Positions 34,528 to 44,257 of a stretch of DNA of 64,000 nt are shown here, one piece after another. This DNA comes from Bacillota bacterium (GTDB lineage Bacteria > Bacillota_A > Clostridia > Lachnospirales > Lachnospiraceae): assembly GCA_023407175.1 (NCBI GenBank), contig JAEYMU010000043.1, forward strand, positions 124,001 through 188,000, written 5' to 3'. The notes below the pieces were generated by a model. It worked only from the letters and a program-made list of their open reading frames with translations. It did not search any database and was not told the origin of the DNA. The translations under genes and the position numbers were made by a program. Each line of letters begins with the position of its first letter. The first letter of the stretch is position 1.

Positions 34528-34736
34528 AGTTTAAACTCCGGTTCATATTTTATCATATTATTTTATGACGGAAGTTCTATTATATGACTCCCAGGGTGTA
34601 TCTGAAAACTCATTGCACCATATGGAACACTCCACTTTGCGGTATGCTGTGTGGAACATCCATCATGGTACAAGCAGTTTCCAGCCACACCCTGCGTGCT
34701 TTTTCAATCGTTACCGCTACCTTCCCGCCGGTAAAT

Positions 34737-35615
34737 TTAATCAATCTGATAGAATATCTGTGCAATCGGAGAATCGGCAGACAAGATCAGGGTTTTATTA
34801 TCACCCGTCAGGGAAGCCTTCGCCGCATCCAGTGCCCTTACGAAGGTGTAAAAATCACTTCTTGAATCATCCGAATAGGCCTCGGACAGGATTTTCATAT
34901 ATTCCGCCTCACCCTCGGCTATGATCTTGGCTGCCTCTGTTTCGGCATCGGATATGCTGATCGCGACCTCTTTATCCGTCTCATTGTGTATGATCTGTGC
35001 CTTGGATTCGCCCTCCGCCGTATAGGTAGCAGCCATCTGATCCCGCTCTGAGATCATACGCTGGTATACCGCTTCCTTATTATCACTGGGCAGGTCCAGA
35101 CGCTTTGTTTCGATGGATATCAATTCAATGCCGTACTGATCCATGGAGTTACTTATTTTGTCCATGAATTCATTATTCAAGGTACCGTCACGCCCGCTGA
35201 TCACATCCGTCTGATCCAGACTGCTGATGACATTCTTAACAGAATTGTATACAGTGGTATCAATTCTGCCCTCCGCCGTAATGGTGGAGTTAAGCGTCTT
35301 GGCAAATACGATAGGATCAACAATTTTCCATAATACGAAGCTGTTAACCACCATAGCCTTCTTATCCTTGGTAATGACATCCGATTCCGGCATATCATAA
35401 AACTGCACATTCTTAGGAAGTGTATAGGCATTGTCAATGAAGGGTGCCTTAAAGGACAGACCCGCCTTATCATTCACATCCACAATCTTGCCAAACCGCT
35501 TGATTATATTGTACTGGTTCTCCTTTGTGATTACGATGGAGGAAAAAAAGACGACAGCCGCTGCAAAAATTAATATAATCAGTAGAATACCTTTTAATTT
35601 CCCTGCTTTTTTCAT
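34737..35615 (-). CDS. hflC: HflC, SPFH/prohibitin-family membrane protein
   Basis: A 292-residue protein with an N-terminal membrane helix (GILLIILIFAAAVVFFSSIVI) followed by an SPFH domain (ENQYNIIKRFGKIVDVNDKAGLSFKAPFIDNAYTLPK) and an Ala/Glu-rich coiled coil (AEGESKAQIIHNETDKEVAIS). HflC and HflK form a large membrane assembly that surrounds the FtsH protease in characterised bacteria. Its ATG overlaps the hflK stop (ATGA). No ftsH is present here. The two genes follow proA, 30 nt away, so they may be part of the proBA transcript. Confidence 0.93.
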   Translation of the reverse strand: MKKAGKLKGILLIILIFAAAVVFFSSIVITKENQYNIIKRFGKIVDVNDKAGLSFKAPFIDNAYTLPKNVQFYDMPESDVITKDKKAMVVNSFVLWKIVDPIVFAKTLNSTITAEGRIDTTVYNSVKNVISSLDQTDVISGRDGTLNNEFMDKISNSMDQYGIELISIETKRLDLPSDNKEAVYQRMISERDQMAATYTAEGESKAQIIHNETDKEVAISISDAETEAAKIIAEGEAEYMKILSEAYSDDSRSDFYTFVRALDAAKASLTGDNKTLILSADSPIAQIFYQID

Positions 35616-36571
35616 TCAGCCGTCCCTCCTTCTGTAAAAGAATCCAGGGGCAGCATCTTTGAAACCCCGCCTTCCCCGTCATCGATAATAACCTTGAGCG
35701 AAGGCAGCACATCCTCCATCGCCTCATAGAACATACGTTGCTTTGTAATCAGAGGATATTTTTTATATTCCTCATACATTTTATTAAATCTTGCCACTGC
35801 GGCATTTGCCTCATTAATCCGTTCGGTCTTTGTAGTCTGGGCCTGCTGAAGTATTTGATCTACCTTGGCATCCTTTTGCGGTATCTGCTCATTATTATAT
35901 TTCTGTGCATTGTTAACCGCCGTATCAGATCCCTGTTTAGCCGTCTCCACGGACTTAAAGGCTGCGATTACCTCCTCCGTCGGCGGCTGTGAATCCTGAA
36001 TTGTGATATTGACCAGCTGGATACCGATATCCTGCTTGGACAGCTTCTCAAGGATTAGCTCCTTGATTGCCGCCTGGATTTCGTATTTTCCAGTGGTAAT
36101 AACATCGTCCACATCATAGCTGCCCACAGTCATACGAATGCTGCTCTGTGCAATATTTTTCAGTATTGTGACCGGCTCCTCCGAGGCATACAGCGCCTTC
36201 ACCGGATCAGATACCTTATATTCCACAAAGAAATCCACGTTAACAAAATTATAATCCCTGGTAATCATCAGCGCCTCTTCGTCAATGGTCGCACCGGTTT
36301 TTAAATCATAGCCGATGGATAGGCCCTGTATGGTGGTGTCCACCTTCTGCACATTCTGTACAAAGGGTATCTTGACATGCAGACCCGCCGAGCTAACTGT
36401 CTTTGCCGCTCCAAAGGTCGTGATTACCGCCTGCTCCTGCTCCTTAATCGTATAGATTGCATTAAAGGCAAGAACCATAAGTAAAATTACTACCGCAACA
36501 GCGGCGGCTATCTTTCCGCCCTGCTTAAAAATATTCTTACGCTCTGGAAAATCATAAATTTTTTCCGCCAT
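35612..36571 (-). CDS. hflK: HflK, SPFH/prohibitin-family membrane protein
   Basis: A 319-residue HflC partner: membrane helix at about 22-44 (AAAVAVVILLMVLAFNAIYTI), SPFH domain (EQEQAVITTFGAAKTVSSAGLHVKIPFVQNVQKVDTT), then a coiled-coil region (NAQKYNNEQIPQKDAKVDQILQQAQ). It lacks the Gly-rich N-terminal extension of E. coli HflK, as is usual outside Proteobacteria. It probably assembles with HflC into an oligomeric membrane microdomain. GGAGG-type RBS, 4-nt overlap with hflC, and a 30-nt gap to proA upstream suggest a single operon. Confidence 0.92.
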   Translation of the reverse strand: MAEKIYDFPERKNIFKQGGKIAAAVAVVILLMVLAFNAIYTIKEQEQAVITTFGAAKTVSSAGLHVKIPFVQNVQKVDTTIQGLSIGYDLKTGATIDEEALMITRDYNFVNVDFFVEYKVSDPVKALYASEEPVTILKNIAQSSIRMTVGSYDVDDVITTGKYEIQAAIKELILEKLSKQDIGIQLVNITIQDSQPPTEEVIAAFKSVETAKQGSDTAVNNAQKYNNEQIPQKDAKVDQILQQAQTTKTERINEANAAVARFNKMYEEYKKYPLITKQRMFYEAMEDVLPSLKVIIDDGEGGVSKMLPLDSFTEGGTAE

Positions 36572-36601
36572 TGTTTCCCTCCCTGTGTGGTTTCATTGTT
36601 T

Positions 36602-37849
36602 CTATTTTCTGATCTGTCCATTCCCAAAGATGATGAACTTCGTTGTTGTCAGAGCCTTTAAACCCATAGGCCCTCTGGCATGAAGCTTTTGCGTACTGAT
36701 ACCGATTTCCGCACCGAAGCCGAACTCATTGCCATCGGTAAACCGGGTGGAGGCATTGACATAAACTGCTGCCGAATCGATTTCATTTAAAAACCGCATC
36801 GCATGCTCATAGTCCTTTGTTACAATTGCTTCGGAATGCTTGGTGCTGTAGTAATTGATATGGGCAATTGCCTCCTCAATACTGTCAACCACCTTAAGGG
36901 ATATAATTTTATCCAGGTATTCCGTTGCAAAATCCTTCTCTGTTGCAGGTACAAAGCCCTTGCAAATGTTAAGCCCCCGCTCATCCGAACGGATTTCGAT
37001 CTCCTTGGCATGCAGTCTTTCATACAACAGCGGCAGGAATTCTTTACTTACCTTTTCGTGGATGACCAGGGACTCGCAGGCATTGCATACCCCCAGCCTC
37101 TGTGTCTTGGCATTGTCAATAATATCAAGTGCCATATCAAAGTCAGCGTATTCATCCACATAAACATGGCAATTGCCGGTGCCTGTCTCAATTACGGGAA
37201 TGGTGCTGTTTTCCACAACGGTCTTAATCAGGCCTGCGCCGCCACGGGGAATTAATACGTCTATGTACCGGTTCAGACGCATGAAATCCCTTGCCACCTC
37301 CCTTGAGGTATCCTCAATCAGTAAAAGGGCATCCGCCTCACAGCCACTTGCCTCAATTGCATTTCTTAGCACCCTTACAATTGCCTTATTAGAATTGATG
37401 GCATCACTCCCGCCCCGAAGGATTACCGCATTTCCAGTCTTAAAGCATAAACCGAAGGCATCCGCAGTCACATTCGGCCTGGATTCATAGATGATCCCGA
37501 TCACCCCAAGTGGTACCACCTTCTGCCCTATGGTCAGTCCGTTGGGCCGTACCGTCATGGATAATACTTCACCAATCGGGTCCGTAAGGGCACTGATTTG
37601 AAGCAAGCCCTCTGCCATTCCCTGAATCCGATCCCCGGTCAGACGCAATCTGTCTACCAGCGAGCTCTTCATTCCATTATTCTGAGCGGTTTTCACATCC
37701 TTATCATTCTCTCTAAGAATTTCCCCGCTTTGCTCCAGCAAGGCCCTTGCGCAGGCCTTCAGTGCATTGTTCTTATCCTCCTGCTGTAACAGTCCCAGGG
37801 AAGTGGCCGCCCGTTTGGCACGGCTTCCCAGTTCTTCCAGATAACTCAT
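36602..37849 (-). CDS. proA: Gamma-glutamyl phosphate reductase
   Basis: A 415-residue aldehyde-dehydrogenase-fold enzyme. The catalytic cysteine lies in [16 protein letters not shown], and the NADPH/substrate region [33 protein letters not shown] is typical of ProA. It reduces glutamyl-5-phosphate to glutamate-5-semialdehyde, the second step of proline synthesis. It is downstream of proB, but the cyclo-ligase gene lies between them. hflKC follow 30 nt downstream on the same strand. Confidence 0.96.
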   Translation of the reverse strand: MSYLEELGSRAKRAATSLGLLQQEDKNNALKACARALLEQSGEILRENDKDVKTAQNNGMKSSLVDRLRLTGDRIQGMAEGLLQISALTDPIGEVLSMTVRPNGLTIGQKVVPLGVIGIIYESRPNVTADAFGLCFKTGNAVILRGGSDAINSNKAIVRVLRNAIEASGCEADALLLIEDTSREVARDFMRLNRYIDVLIPRGGAGLIKTVVENSTIPVIETGTGNCHVYVDEYADFDMALDIIDNAKTQRLGVCNACESLVIHEKVSKEFLPLLYERLHAKEIEIRSDERGLNICKGFVPATEKDFATEYLDKIISLKVVDSIEEAIAHINYYSTKHSEAIVTKDYEHAMRFLNEIDSAAVYVNASTRFTDGNEFGFGAEIGISTQKLHARGPMGLKALTTTKFIIFGNGQIRK

Positions 37850-37911
37850 ATAAACCTCCGTTCCGCCGCCTTAAGGCAGCTAATATACTATATAAAACAT
37901 ATCAACCTGAT

Positions 37912-38544
37912 TTATTCTCCGCAATGAATTAAGCCGGAGGGTGTCAATATACCGTCCACCTTCACATCATTAGCATCCGCTTCTATTTTGCCGACCACCT
38001 GAAAATCATAAGCCAGGGCCAGCTTATAAAAGCTTCCGGCACATCCTGACAAATACCTGTCGTAATATCCGGCTCCATAGCCAATTCGATTACCTCTTTT
38101 ATCAAAGGCCAATCCGGGAAGCAGCATCAGCCTCCGCCGGCATTTTCCCTCCTCTGCGACATTTTCCACCGCAGAGCCTGCCTTCTTCCTATCATTTATC
38201 AGACCCGCTTTTACAAAAAGAGTATTCTCATCCTCCGGCGGCTCCAAAATTCCATAGCTGCTTTGCTGTAATTCCTCAAGTCCATATATTTCATAAAATT
38301 CCATCTCTGCCCCGTTAATCCGCGGAAGGCAAACCCTCTTTGCATCTGCCAGCGCTGCTTTGATCATCTCTTGTGTAGCAACCTCCGACCGAAAGGACAT
38401 ATAAGGAAAAATCAGTTCACAGCTTTGATAGGCTATGCTGGAGAATAACAGTTCACGGATTGCCTGGTCCAGCTCCCTGCGCTTATACACAGGTATACTG
38501 TCTCTTTGCTCCTTAAGTATTTGACGCAGCTCCCTTTTTGTCAT
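37912..38544 (-). CDS. 5-formyltetrahydrofolate cyclo-ligase
   Basis: The protein (210 aa) has the MTHFS family pattern: N-terminal KRELRQILKEQRDSI, substrate segment FPYMSFRSEVAT, and the C-terminal ATP motif GLAFDKRGNRIGYGAGYYDRYL. It converts 5-formyl-THF to 5,10-methenyl-THF with ATP, rescuing folate. ATG 38544 is preferred, since the longer frame to 38628 would lie inside proB and the family starts at this point; GAAGG lies upstream. It sits between proB (16-nt gap) and proA (62 nt), an unusual insertion in a proline operon. Confidence 0.93.
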   Translation of the reverse strand: MTKRELRQILKEQRDSIPVYKRRELDQAIRELLFSSIAYQSCELIFPYMSFRSEVATQEMIKAALADAKRVCLPRINGAEMEFYEIYGLEELQQSSYGILEPPEDENTLFVKAGLINDRKKAGSAVENVAEEGKCRRRLMLLPGLAFDKRGNRIGYGAGYYDRYLSGCAGSFYKLALAYDFQVVGKIEADANDVKVDGILTPSGLIHCGE

Positions 38545-38560
38545 CGCTACCAACGCCTTC

Positions 38561-39418
38561 CTATTTCTGATACTGCCTGGAGGTAATATAGTCCATGATA
38601 TTGAAATTCTCTGCTTTATTTGCTGCAAACAGGGTACCTATTTCCTTACCGTCAAAGATATAATTGATATTCTTTACATTTTCCCCGTTGGTAATTACCA
38701 TATCAGCACCGGAGGCTGTCGCAATCCTTGCCGCGGAAAGCTTGGTGGTCATTCCGCCGGTTCCGATGGAGCTGGCGGAATCCTTCGCCATCTCATTCAG
38801 GCTGTCATCGATTTTATCGACAAAGGATATCAGCCTGGCATCCTTATTGTTATGAGGATCATCGGTGAACAGTCCTTCAATATCAGATAATAATATCAGA
38901 AGATCACCTCCGACCAGGGCCGTAACAATTGCTGACAGAGTATCATTATCACCAAAATCCAAATCCAGCTCCTCAGTAGATACCGTATCGTTCTCATTAA
39001 CAATGGGTATTACCCCCAGCCGGAATAACTCGTTAAAGGTATTTGCAGCATTGATGCGGCTGATCTCATTAATCATGGTATATTTGGTCATTAATATCTG
39101 AGCCGCGGTCTGGTTATATTCTGCAAACAGCTTCTGATACACCATCATCAGGCTTGCCTGCCCGACTGCCGCACATGCCTGCTTCATAGAGCGTGCGGTA
39201 GGCCGTTCGATTAAGCCCAGTGCCTTGCGCCCAACGGCAATTGCACCTGAGGTTACTAAAATCACATCCTTTCCCTGATTTCTTAAATCGGTCAGGATGC
39301 GGACCAGCCGCTCCAGCTTCTGCAGGTCCAGGCTTCCTGTCTCATGGTGGGTCAGGGACGATGATCCGATTTTAACGACAATTCTTTTTCTGTCCTTTAA
39401 GGTTTTTCTTACATACAT
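38561..39418 (-). CDS. proB: Glutamate 5-kinase
   Basis: The protein (285 aa) is an amino-acid kinase with VVKIGSSSLTH, VTSGAIAVGRKALGL, NENDTVS and SDIEGLFTDDP, all characteristic of ProB. It phosphorylates glutamate as the committed step of proline synthesis. It ends shortly after the kinase domain and lacks the C-terminal PUA domain of the E. coli enzyme, which is common in clostridia. ATG 39418 is chosen because GGAGG lies 8 nt upstream; the frame could begin at GTG 39433. It is the first gene of a proB-cyclo-ligase-proA-hflK-hflC run. Confidence 0.95.
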   Translation of the reverse strand: MYVRKTLKDRKRIVVKIGSSSLTHHETGSLDLQKLERLVRILTDLRNQGKDVILVTSGAIAVGRKALGLIERPTARSMKQACAAVGQASLMMVYQKLFAEYNQTAAQILMTKYTMINEISRINAANTFNELFRLGVIPIVNENDTVSTEELDLDFGDNDTLSAIVTALVGGDLLILLSDIEGLFTDDPHNNKDARLISFVDKIDDSLNEMAKDSASSIGTGGMTTKLSAARIATASGADMVITNGENVKNINYIFDGKEIGTLFAANKAENFNIMDYITSRQYQK

Positions 39419-39482
39419 ACGTAATTCCTCCACTTGTTTCCTCTATCCTCCGTATTCCCCTATTCCCCGCTGTTCTATGGTG

Positions 39483-41090
39483 TCATTCCCTCCGGTCTGG
39501 TGCATACACTCCTGCCACCGCCTCGAATACCTTAATTCCGTCAATCGCCGCAGAGGTAATTCCTCCCGCATAGCCTGCTCCCTCCCCGCAGGGATAGATG
39601 CCGCCGATATTGCTCTCGAAGTTTTCGCCGCGTTCTATCCGTACCGGAGATGAGGTTCTGCTCTCAACTCCCGAAAGAACTGCTTCCTCTCTGGCAAAGC
39701 CCTTTATCTTACGGTCAAAGGCAAGAATACCTTCCTTAAGGGCCTCACATACCTCTCCCGGAAGACAGGCCGTCAGATTGGTCAACCTGTAGTCCCCCCT
39801 AATGTTCGGTGTAATATCACCAATTGTAACACTCTCCCTGTTTCTTAACAAGTCACCAAATAACTGCACAGGAACCTTGCCCCGGCCCGCAAGATAAGCC
39901 GTCCTCTCCCATTTTCTCTGGAAGGCAACCCCGCTTAAGGGTTCGCTGTCCCCAAAATCCTCCGGTAAAACCGTTACTGCAATGGCACTGTTGGCATTCT
40001 CTTCATTGCGCCCATAATTACTCATTCCGTTGACCGCCAGATGTCCTTCCTCGGAGGAGGCATTGACCACAAAGCCTCCGGGGCACATACAAAAGGAATA
40101 TACCCCACGCCCGCTGTGCGTCTGATGGGTCAGCTTATAATCTGCCGCAGGTAAATGGATATATTCCTCCCCATACTGGGACCTGCTGATCATGCTCTGC
40201 TTATGCTCAATCCGAAGACCGATGGCAAAAGCCTTCGGGGACATTGTAAGACCTCTGTTCAGGAATAATTCAAAGGTGTCCCTGGCGCTGTGCCCGATGG
40301 CAGGGATCAGCACCTGGCAGGGCACTATTTCCTTACCATTCAGCTCTATGGCCTGAAGGTGTCCCTTTTCAACCATAATATCTGTAAGCCTGGTTTCAAA
40401 ACGCACCTCACCACCAAGATGCAGAATATCCTTTCGCATCTGCTCCACAACACCGCGAAGCCGGTCGGTGCCTATATGGGGCTTATTCAGATACAGAATT
40501 TCCGAGGGTGCCCCAAACTGGACAAAGGTTTCCATCACCAGTCCATATCTGTGGAAGGCATCCTTCACCAGGGTATTTAATTTTCCGTCGGAGAAGGTTC
40601 CTGCTCCACCCTCTCCAAACTGGACATTGCACTCCGGATTAAGCTCGCCTGTTTTCCAAAAATGCTCCACAGCCTCCACACGCCTGCTTACCAGGGAGCC
40701 CCGTTCCAGCACCAGGGGCCGGTAGCCATATCGGGCTAGCAGCCAGGCGGCAAATAATCCGGCCGGGCCGGTTCCTACCACCACCGGCCTCCCTTTCAGC
40801 CTTTCCGTACCTGTGGGCTGAAAGCTGTACTGTGTTTTCTTTGCAAGGGTGACATTTACATTGCGGCATTTGCTGACAATCGCTGCTTCCTTCTCCGGCT
40901 GGGCCGGTGCGATTGTTACATCCACCGTATAGATGAGCTTAATCTCTTCCTTTCTGGCATCGATGGATTTTTTGATTATGCTGTATTCCCCAATGCTGTC
41001 AACGGATATTTTCAGAGCTTTTGCTATTGTATTCTTTAAATCCTCTCCGCTGTGGCGGATCGGAAGCTTAAGCTGTGATATTCTAATCAT
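39483..41090 (-). CDS. FAD-dependent oxidoreductase, NAD(FAD)-utilizing dehydrogenase family (COG2509-like)
   Basis: The protein (535 aa) has an N-terminal ~90-residue alpha/beta domain (MIRISQLKLPIRHSGEDLK), then an FAD dinucleotide-binding fold starting at VVVGTGPAGLFAAWLLARYG (about 105), and the family segments FGEGGAGTFSDGKLNT and GGIYPCGEGAGYAGGITSAA. Members are widespread, but the reaction is not established. ATG 41090 is supported by GGAG 6 nt upstream; it overlaps the end of the neighbouring flavoprotein gene by 8 nt, so the two are translationally coupled. Upstream residues of the longer frame belong to that overlap. Confidence 0.88.
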   Translation of the reverse strand: MIRISQLKLPIRHSGEDLKNTIAKALKISVDSIGEYSIIKKSIDARKEEIKLIYTVDVTIAPAQPEKEAAIVSKCRNVNVTLAKKTQYSFQPTGTERLKGRPVVVGTGPAGLFAAWLLARYGYRPLVLERGSLVSRRVEAVEHFWKTGELNPECNVQFGEGGAGTFSDGKLNTLVKDAFHRYGLVMETFVQFGAPSEILYLNKPHIGTDRLRGVVEQMRKDILHLGGEVRFETRLTDIMVEKGHLQAIELNGKEIVPCQVLIPAIGHSARDTFELFLNRGLTMSPKAFAIGLRIEHKQSMISRSQYGEEYIHLPAADYKLTHQTHSGRGVYSFCMCPGGFVVNASSEEGHLAVNGMSNYGRNEENANSAIAVTVLPEDFGDSEPLSGVAFQRKWERTAYLAGRGKVPVQLFGDLLRNRESVTIGDITPNIRGDYRLTNLTACLPGEVCEALKEGILAFDRKIKGFAREEAVLSGVESRTSSPVRIERGENFESNIGGIYPCGEGAGYAGGITSAAIDGIKVFEAVAGVYAPDRRE

Positions 41091-42318
41091 GATAATCTCC
41101 ATTCTGCCTTCCGGCAGCCGTTCCGGCAAGATAGCCCGTACTCCATGCCCATTGCAGATTGTAGCCTCCGCAGGTTCCGTCCACATCCACCAGCTCACCG
41201 GTCAGATACAGCCTCCTGTGAAGCTTTGATTCCAGGGTTTTCTCATTCAGCTCACCGGTGGCAGCACCTCCGGCAGTGACCTGTGCATTCTCAAAGGTAT
41301 TCGTCGCACAGACAGGTAATAAAAACTCCTTCATTTGATATACCAGTCTCCTTATTTCCTCGTCCGTTACTTTGGGCGCACTCTTTGTTACCTCGAGTCC
41401 TGCTTCCTTTATCATAATGTAGGAAAGCTTATGATTGTATAGCCCAATCATCATTTCCTCCAGATTCTTATGGGGATTTTGGACCCTTCGCTGCTTCATC
41501 AGCTCCTCTAGCTCCTCCCTGGTGAGCTCCGGCATGAAATCCAGCAAAAGCTGTACCTTCTCTCCCCGGTCAAGGGCCTTAGCCACATAGCGGCTAAGCT
41601 GTAAAACAGGGATTCCCGAGATACCGTAATCGGTAAATAAAACCTCTCCTTCCTCCCTGGCAAGTACCTTCTTCCCCGAATGCGCACTCACCGCCGTGAC
41701 GGTACGCACACCGGAAATTGTCTTTAGGAATTTCACCGGGGATTTCAGCTGTACCAGTGCCGGCAGCGGCTTAATAATCCGGTGGCCAAGGCTTTCTGCC
41801 AGCTGATAGCCGCTTCCGTCAGAGCCAAGCTGGGGCGAGGCACAGCCGCCGGTGGCAAGGATTAATGCCTCTGCGCGGCAGGTGAAGGTTTCCGTAACTA
41901 CGGTATAATCCGGCTTTCGTATTTCCTTCACCGCTTCACCGTAGCAAAACGCCACCTTAAGCCGCTCACATTCCATCAGCAGCACCTGCACCATACTGGC
42001 GGCCTGCTCGGAATTCGGATACAGATAGCCCTCACGGTTCTTCGGATAGATCCCAAGTTCCCGAAAAAACTGAATTGTTTTACCCACATCAAAACAAGAC
42101 AGCACCTTCATTGCAAATGCGCTGTCATCGGAACGGTAGCATTCCGGCTTCTGGAATGTATTGGTAAAATTACATTTTCCATTGCCCGTAGCTAATATTT
42201 TCTTACCTGCTTTATCCTTCTGTTCAATCACAAGTACCGAGCTTCCCTGTCTGGCAGCGGCAACTGCAGCCGTCAATCCGGATGCTCCGGCACCTATGAT
42301 AATAACCTCATAATCCAC
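41083..42318 (-). CDS. HI0933/BaiN-like flavoprotein
   Basis: The protein (411 aa) starts with VDYEVIIIGAGASGLTAAVAAARQG (FAD loop) and contains GNGKCNFTN, ATGGCASPQLGSDGSGYQLA and the C-terminal TAGGAATGELNEKTLESK...CGGYNLQWAWSTGYLAG, the pattern of the HI0933/YhiN flavoprotein family (BaiN and RdsA are members). Substrate unknown. I prefer GTG 42316-42318 with GGGAGG seven nt upstream; the frame extends to ATG 42414, but those residues are not family-like. The coupled FAD gene follows. Confidence 0.88.
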   Translation of the reverse strand: MDYEVIIIGAGASGLTAAVAAARQGSSVLVIEQKDKAGKKILATGNGKCNFTNTFQKPECYRSDDSAFAMKVLSCFDVGKTIQFFRELGIYPKNREGYLYPNSEQAASMVQVLLMECERLKVAFCYGEAVKEIRKPDYTVVTETFTCRAEALILATGGCASPQLGSDGSGYQLAESLGHRIIKPLPALVQLKSPVKFLKTISGVRTVTAVSAHSGKKVLAREEGEVLFTDYGISGIPVLQLSRYVAKALDRGEKVQLLLDFMPELTREELEELMKQRRVQNPHKNLEEMMIGLYNHKLSYIMIKEAGLEVTKSAPKVTDEEIRRLVYQMKEFLLPVCATNTFENAQVTAGGAATGELNEKTLESKLHRRLYLTGELVDVDGTCGGYNLQWAWSTGYLAGTAAGRQNGDYHD

Positions 42319-42511
42319 CCTGTGGCCTCCCATACAAGAACAAATACTTCCTGATCTCCCGGCTTCCGAAAAGGAGTTCCGGGATTCCTTACGACAAACT
42401 GATATTTGTTTCATTATATTTGACCCAGGGCATTATTTCAAGCTTTTCTTTGGATTCTAAGCATTTCTTAAGCTTTCTTTCATCAGTATTTAATCCGTAC
42501 TTTATCCAATG

Positions 42512-44257
42512 CTATAAGCTCCAGCTCCCTTTTTTGTCCAGTCTTCGAAAGAAGGAAGCATAGGTATTTCCTTGTTCCATAAGCTCTGTATGCGTTCCTC
42601 TTTCAACAAGCCTTCCATTTTCAATAACTAAAATCTGATCCGCATTTTTTATAGTATGAAGTCTGTGTGCGATCACAAGAAGGGTTTTTCCCTTCACGAG
42701 CTCATTGATGGCTTCCTGAATATAGCTTTCATTGTCACTGTCAATGCTGGCTGTCGCTTCATCCAGAATAACAATCGGGGCATCCTTTAAAATGGAACGT
42801 GCGATGGAGATTCTTTGTTTCTCCCCTCCCGATAACGTTGCTCCCCCTTCTCCTACCAGCGTATCAAAGCCCTCCGGCAATTCCATAATAAAATCATAGC
42901 ACCGCGCTTTTCTTGCCGCCTCATAAACCTCGGCCCTGGTGGCATCGGCTCTTCCCATCAAAATATTGTTATAAATCGTATCCTCAAAAAGATATACCCT
43001 CTGGAATACCATGCTGATCTGATCCATCAGGGTTGTCAGGGGAAGTTCCCTGATATCTGTTCCTTCCAAATAAATATGGCCGTCCCTAATATCCCAAAAT
43101 CTTGCAAGCAGACTTGCGATGGTTGTCTTTCCTGAGCCGCTGGGCCCGACAATAGCGGTCATGGAATTGTTCCTTAGGGAAAAGCTGATATCCTTTAAAA
43201 CCTCATTTTCTCCATAGGAGAATCCCACCCCTTCAAACCGGATTTTTTCTTCTCCCCCGTCACGATTACTTGATTTTTGCCGTCCTGTGTCGGGAAGCTC
43301 CGGTTCCGAGAGCACCTCCTCAATTCTGTCCAGACAGCTGTTCATGATGCTTAAGCTTGCCGACTCCTGAAATAACGCCTTCAGCGGATTAAACATTTCA
43401 AAAACAAACAACAGCACTCCGAAAAGATAAGGAAGGGTTAAGCCTCCATTGGAATAAATCCAGGTGGAGGTCCCAAAAATACCTGCTATTCCGACCGAAT
43501 AGATACAGCTAAGTCCCAGCATCCATGGGGCAATCCTTTCTTCAAATATAATATTCTTATCCCTGGATTTTTTGAAATTTCCGCTTAATTCCTTTGATTT
43601 TTCACCTAAAAGGTTATAGCTTTTTATTACGGATATCCCTTCAACAAAGGCCAGCACAGCTTCCGTCAGTCCCTCGCTCTGCTCCTGTCTGATGTCGGCT
43701 TCCTCCGCAGCGACACGATTCATTCTCCTTGCTACGAAATATGCAATCCCACCGGTTACAAGCGCAATGAGGCCCAAGGGAATATTTATAAGGAACAGAA
43801 ATAAGATTAAAATAATGGCTGAAAACAGATATGTCATGATATTGGCAAGCTTCATCATAATGTTTTCTTCAATAAAAAGCATGTCTGTTGCCAGTACAGA
43901 GCTGATTTTTCCGATATTTCCCTCCGTAAAATACCCCATCGGAAGCATTCTTAAATGCTCCCCCAGCTCCATTCTTTTATCTGCAAACAGTAAGTATCCG
44001 GCCCCGCTTTGCAGTCTGTCGCTCATATGATGGAGTACCATTTGCAAAATCACCGTAACCAGCATAGCGATACCGATAAAAAGGCAGTCCCTGGCAGCAA
44101 TACTTTTGTCATAGAACTTGCTTAGGATAATAAAAGCATAAATAACCGGCATTTTTGAAAGAATCGCTTCCAGTACGGAAAAGATAAAGGCAGCCTGAAT
44201 ACGCCCCCTATATTTTCCCGCCAGTCTTAAAATACGTGATATCATGGCTTTGATCAT
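42512..44257 (-). CDS. Exporter-fold ABC half-transporter, downstream partner (pair A)
   Basis: A 581-residue half-transporter with six membrane helices and an ATPase domain: Walker A GPSGSGKTT, signature LSGGEKQRIS, Walker B VILDEATASID, H-loop AHRLHT. The Q-loop reads ISMVFQRVYLFEDTIYNNILMG. The ATG follows the TAA of the upstream partner with no gap (TAAATG) and has GGAGG 8 nt upstream. It probably forms a heterodimer with that partner. The GKTT and D-loop pattern place it with the other downstream partners here, so the pairs are duplicates of one ancestral two-gene unit. Confidence 0.9.
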   Translation of the reverse strand: MIKAMISRILRLAGKYRGRIQAAFIFSVLEAILSKMPVIYAFIILSKFYDKSIAARDCLFIGIAMLVTVILQMVLHHMSDRLQSGAGYLLFADKRMELGEHLRMLPMGYFTEGNIGKISSVLATDMLFIEENIMMKLANIMTYLFSAIILILFLFLINIPLGLIALVTGGIAYFVARRMNRVAAEEADIRQEQSEGLTEAVLAFVEGISVIKSYNLLGEKSKELSGNFKKSRDKNIIFEERIAPWMLGLSCIYSVGIAGIFGTSTWIYSNGGLTLPYLFGVLLFVFEMFNPLKALFQESASLSIMNSCLDRIEEVLSEPELPDTGRQKSSNRDGGEEKIRFEGVGFSYGENEVLKDISFSLRNNSMTAIVGPSGSGKTTIASLLARFWDIRDGHIYLEGTDIRELPLTTLMDQISMVFQRVYLFEDTIYNNILMGRADATRAEVYEAARKARCYDFIMELPEGFDTLVGEGGATLSGGEKQRISIARSILKDAPIVILDEATASIDSDNESYIQEAINELVKGKTLLVIAHRLHTIKNADQILVIENGRLVERGTHTELMEQGNTYASFFRRLDKKGSWSL

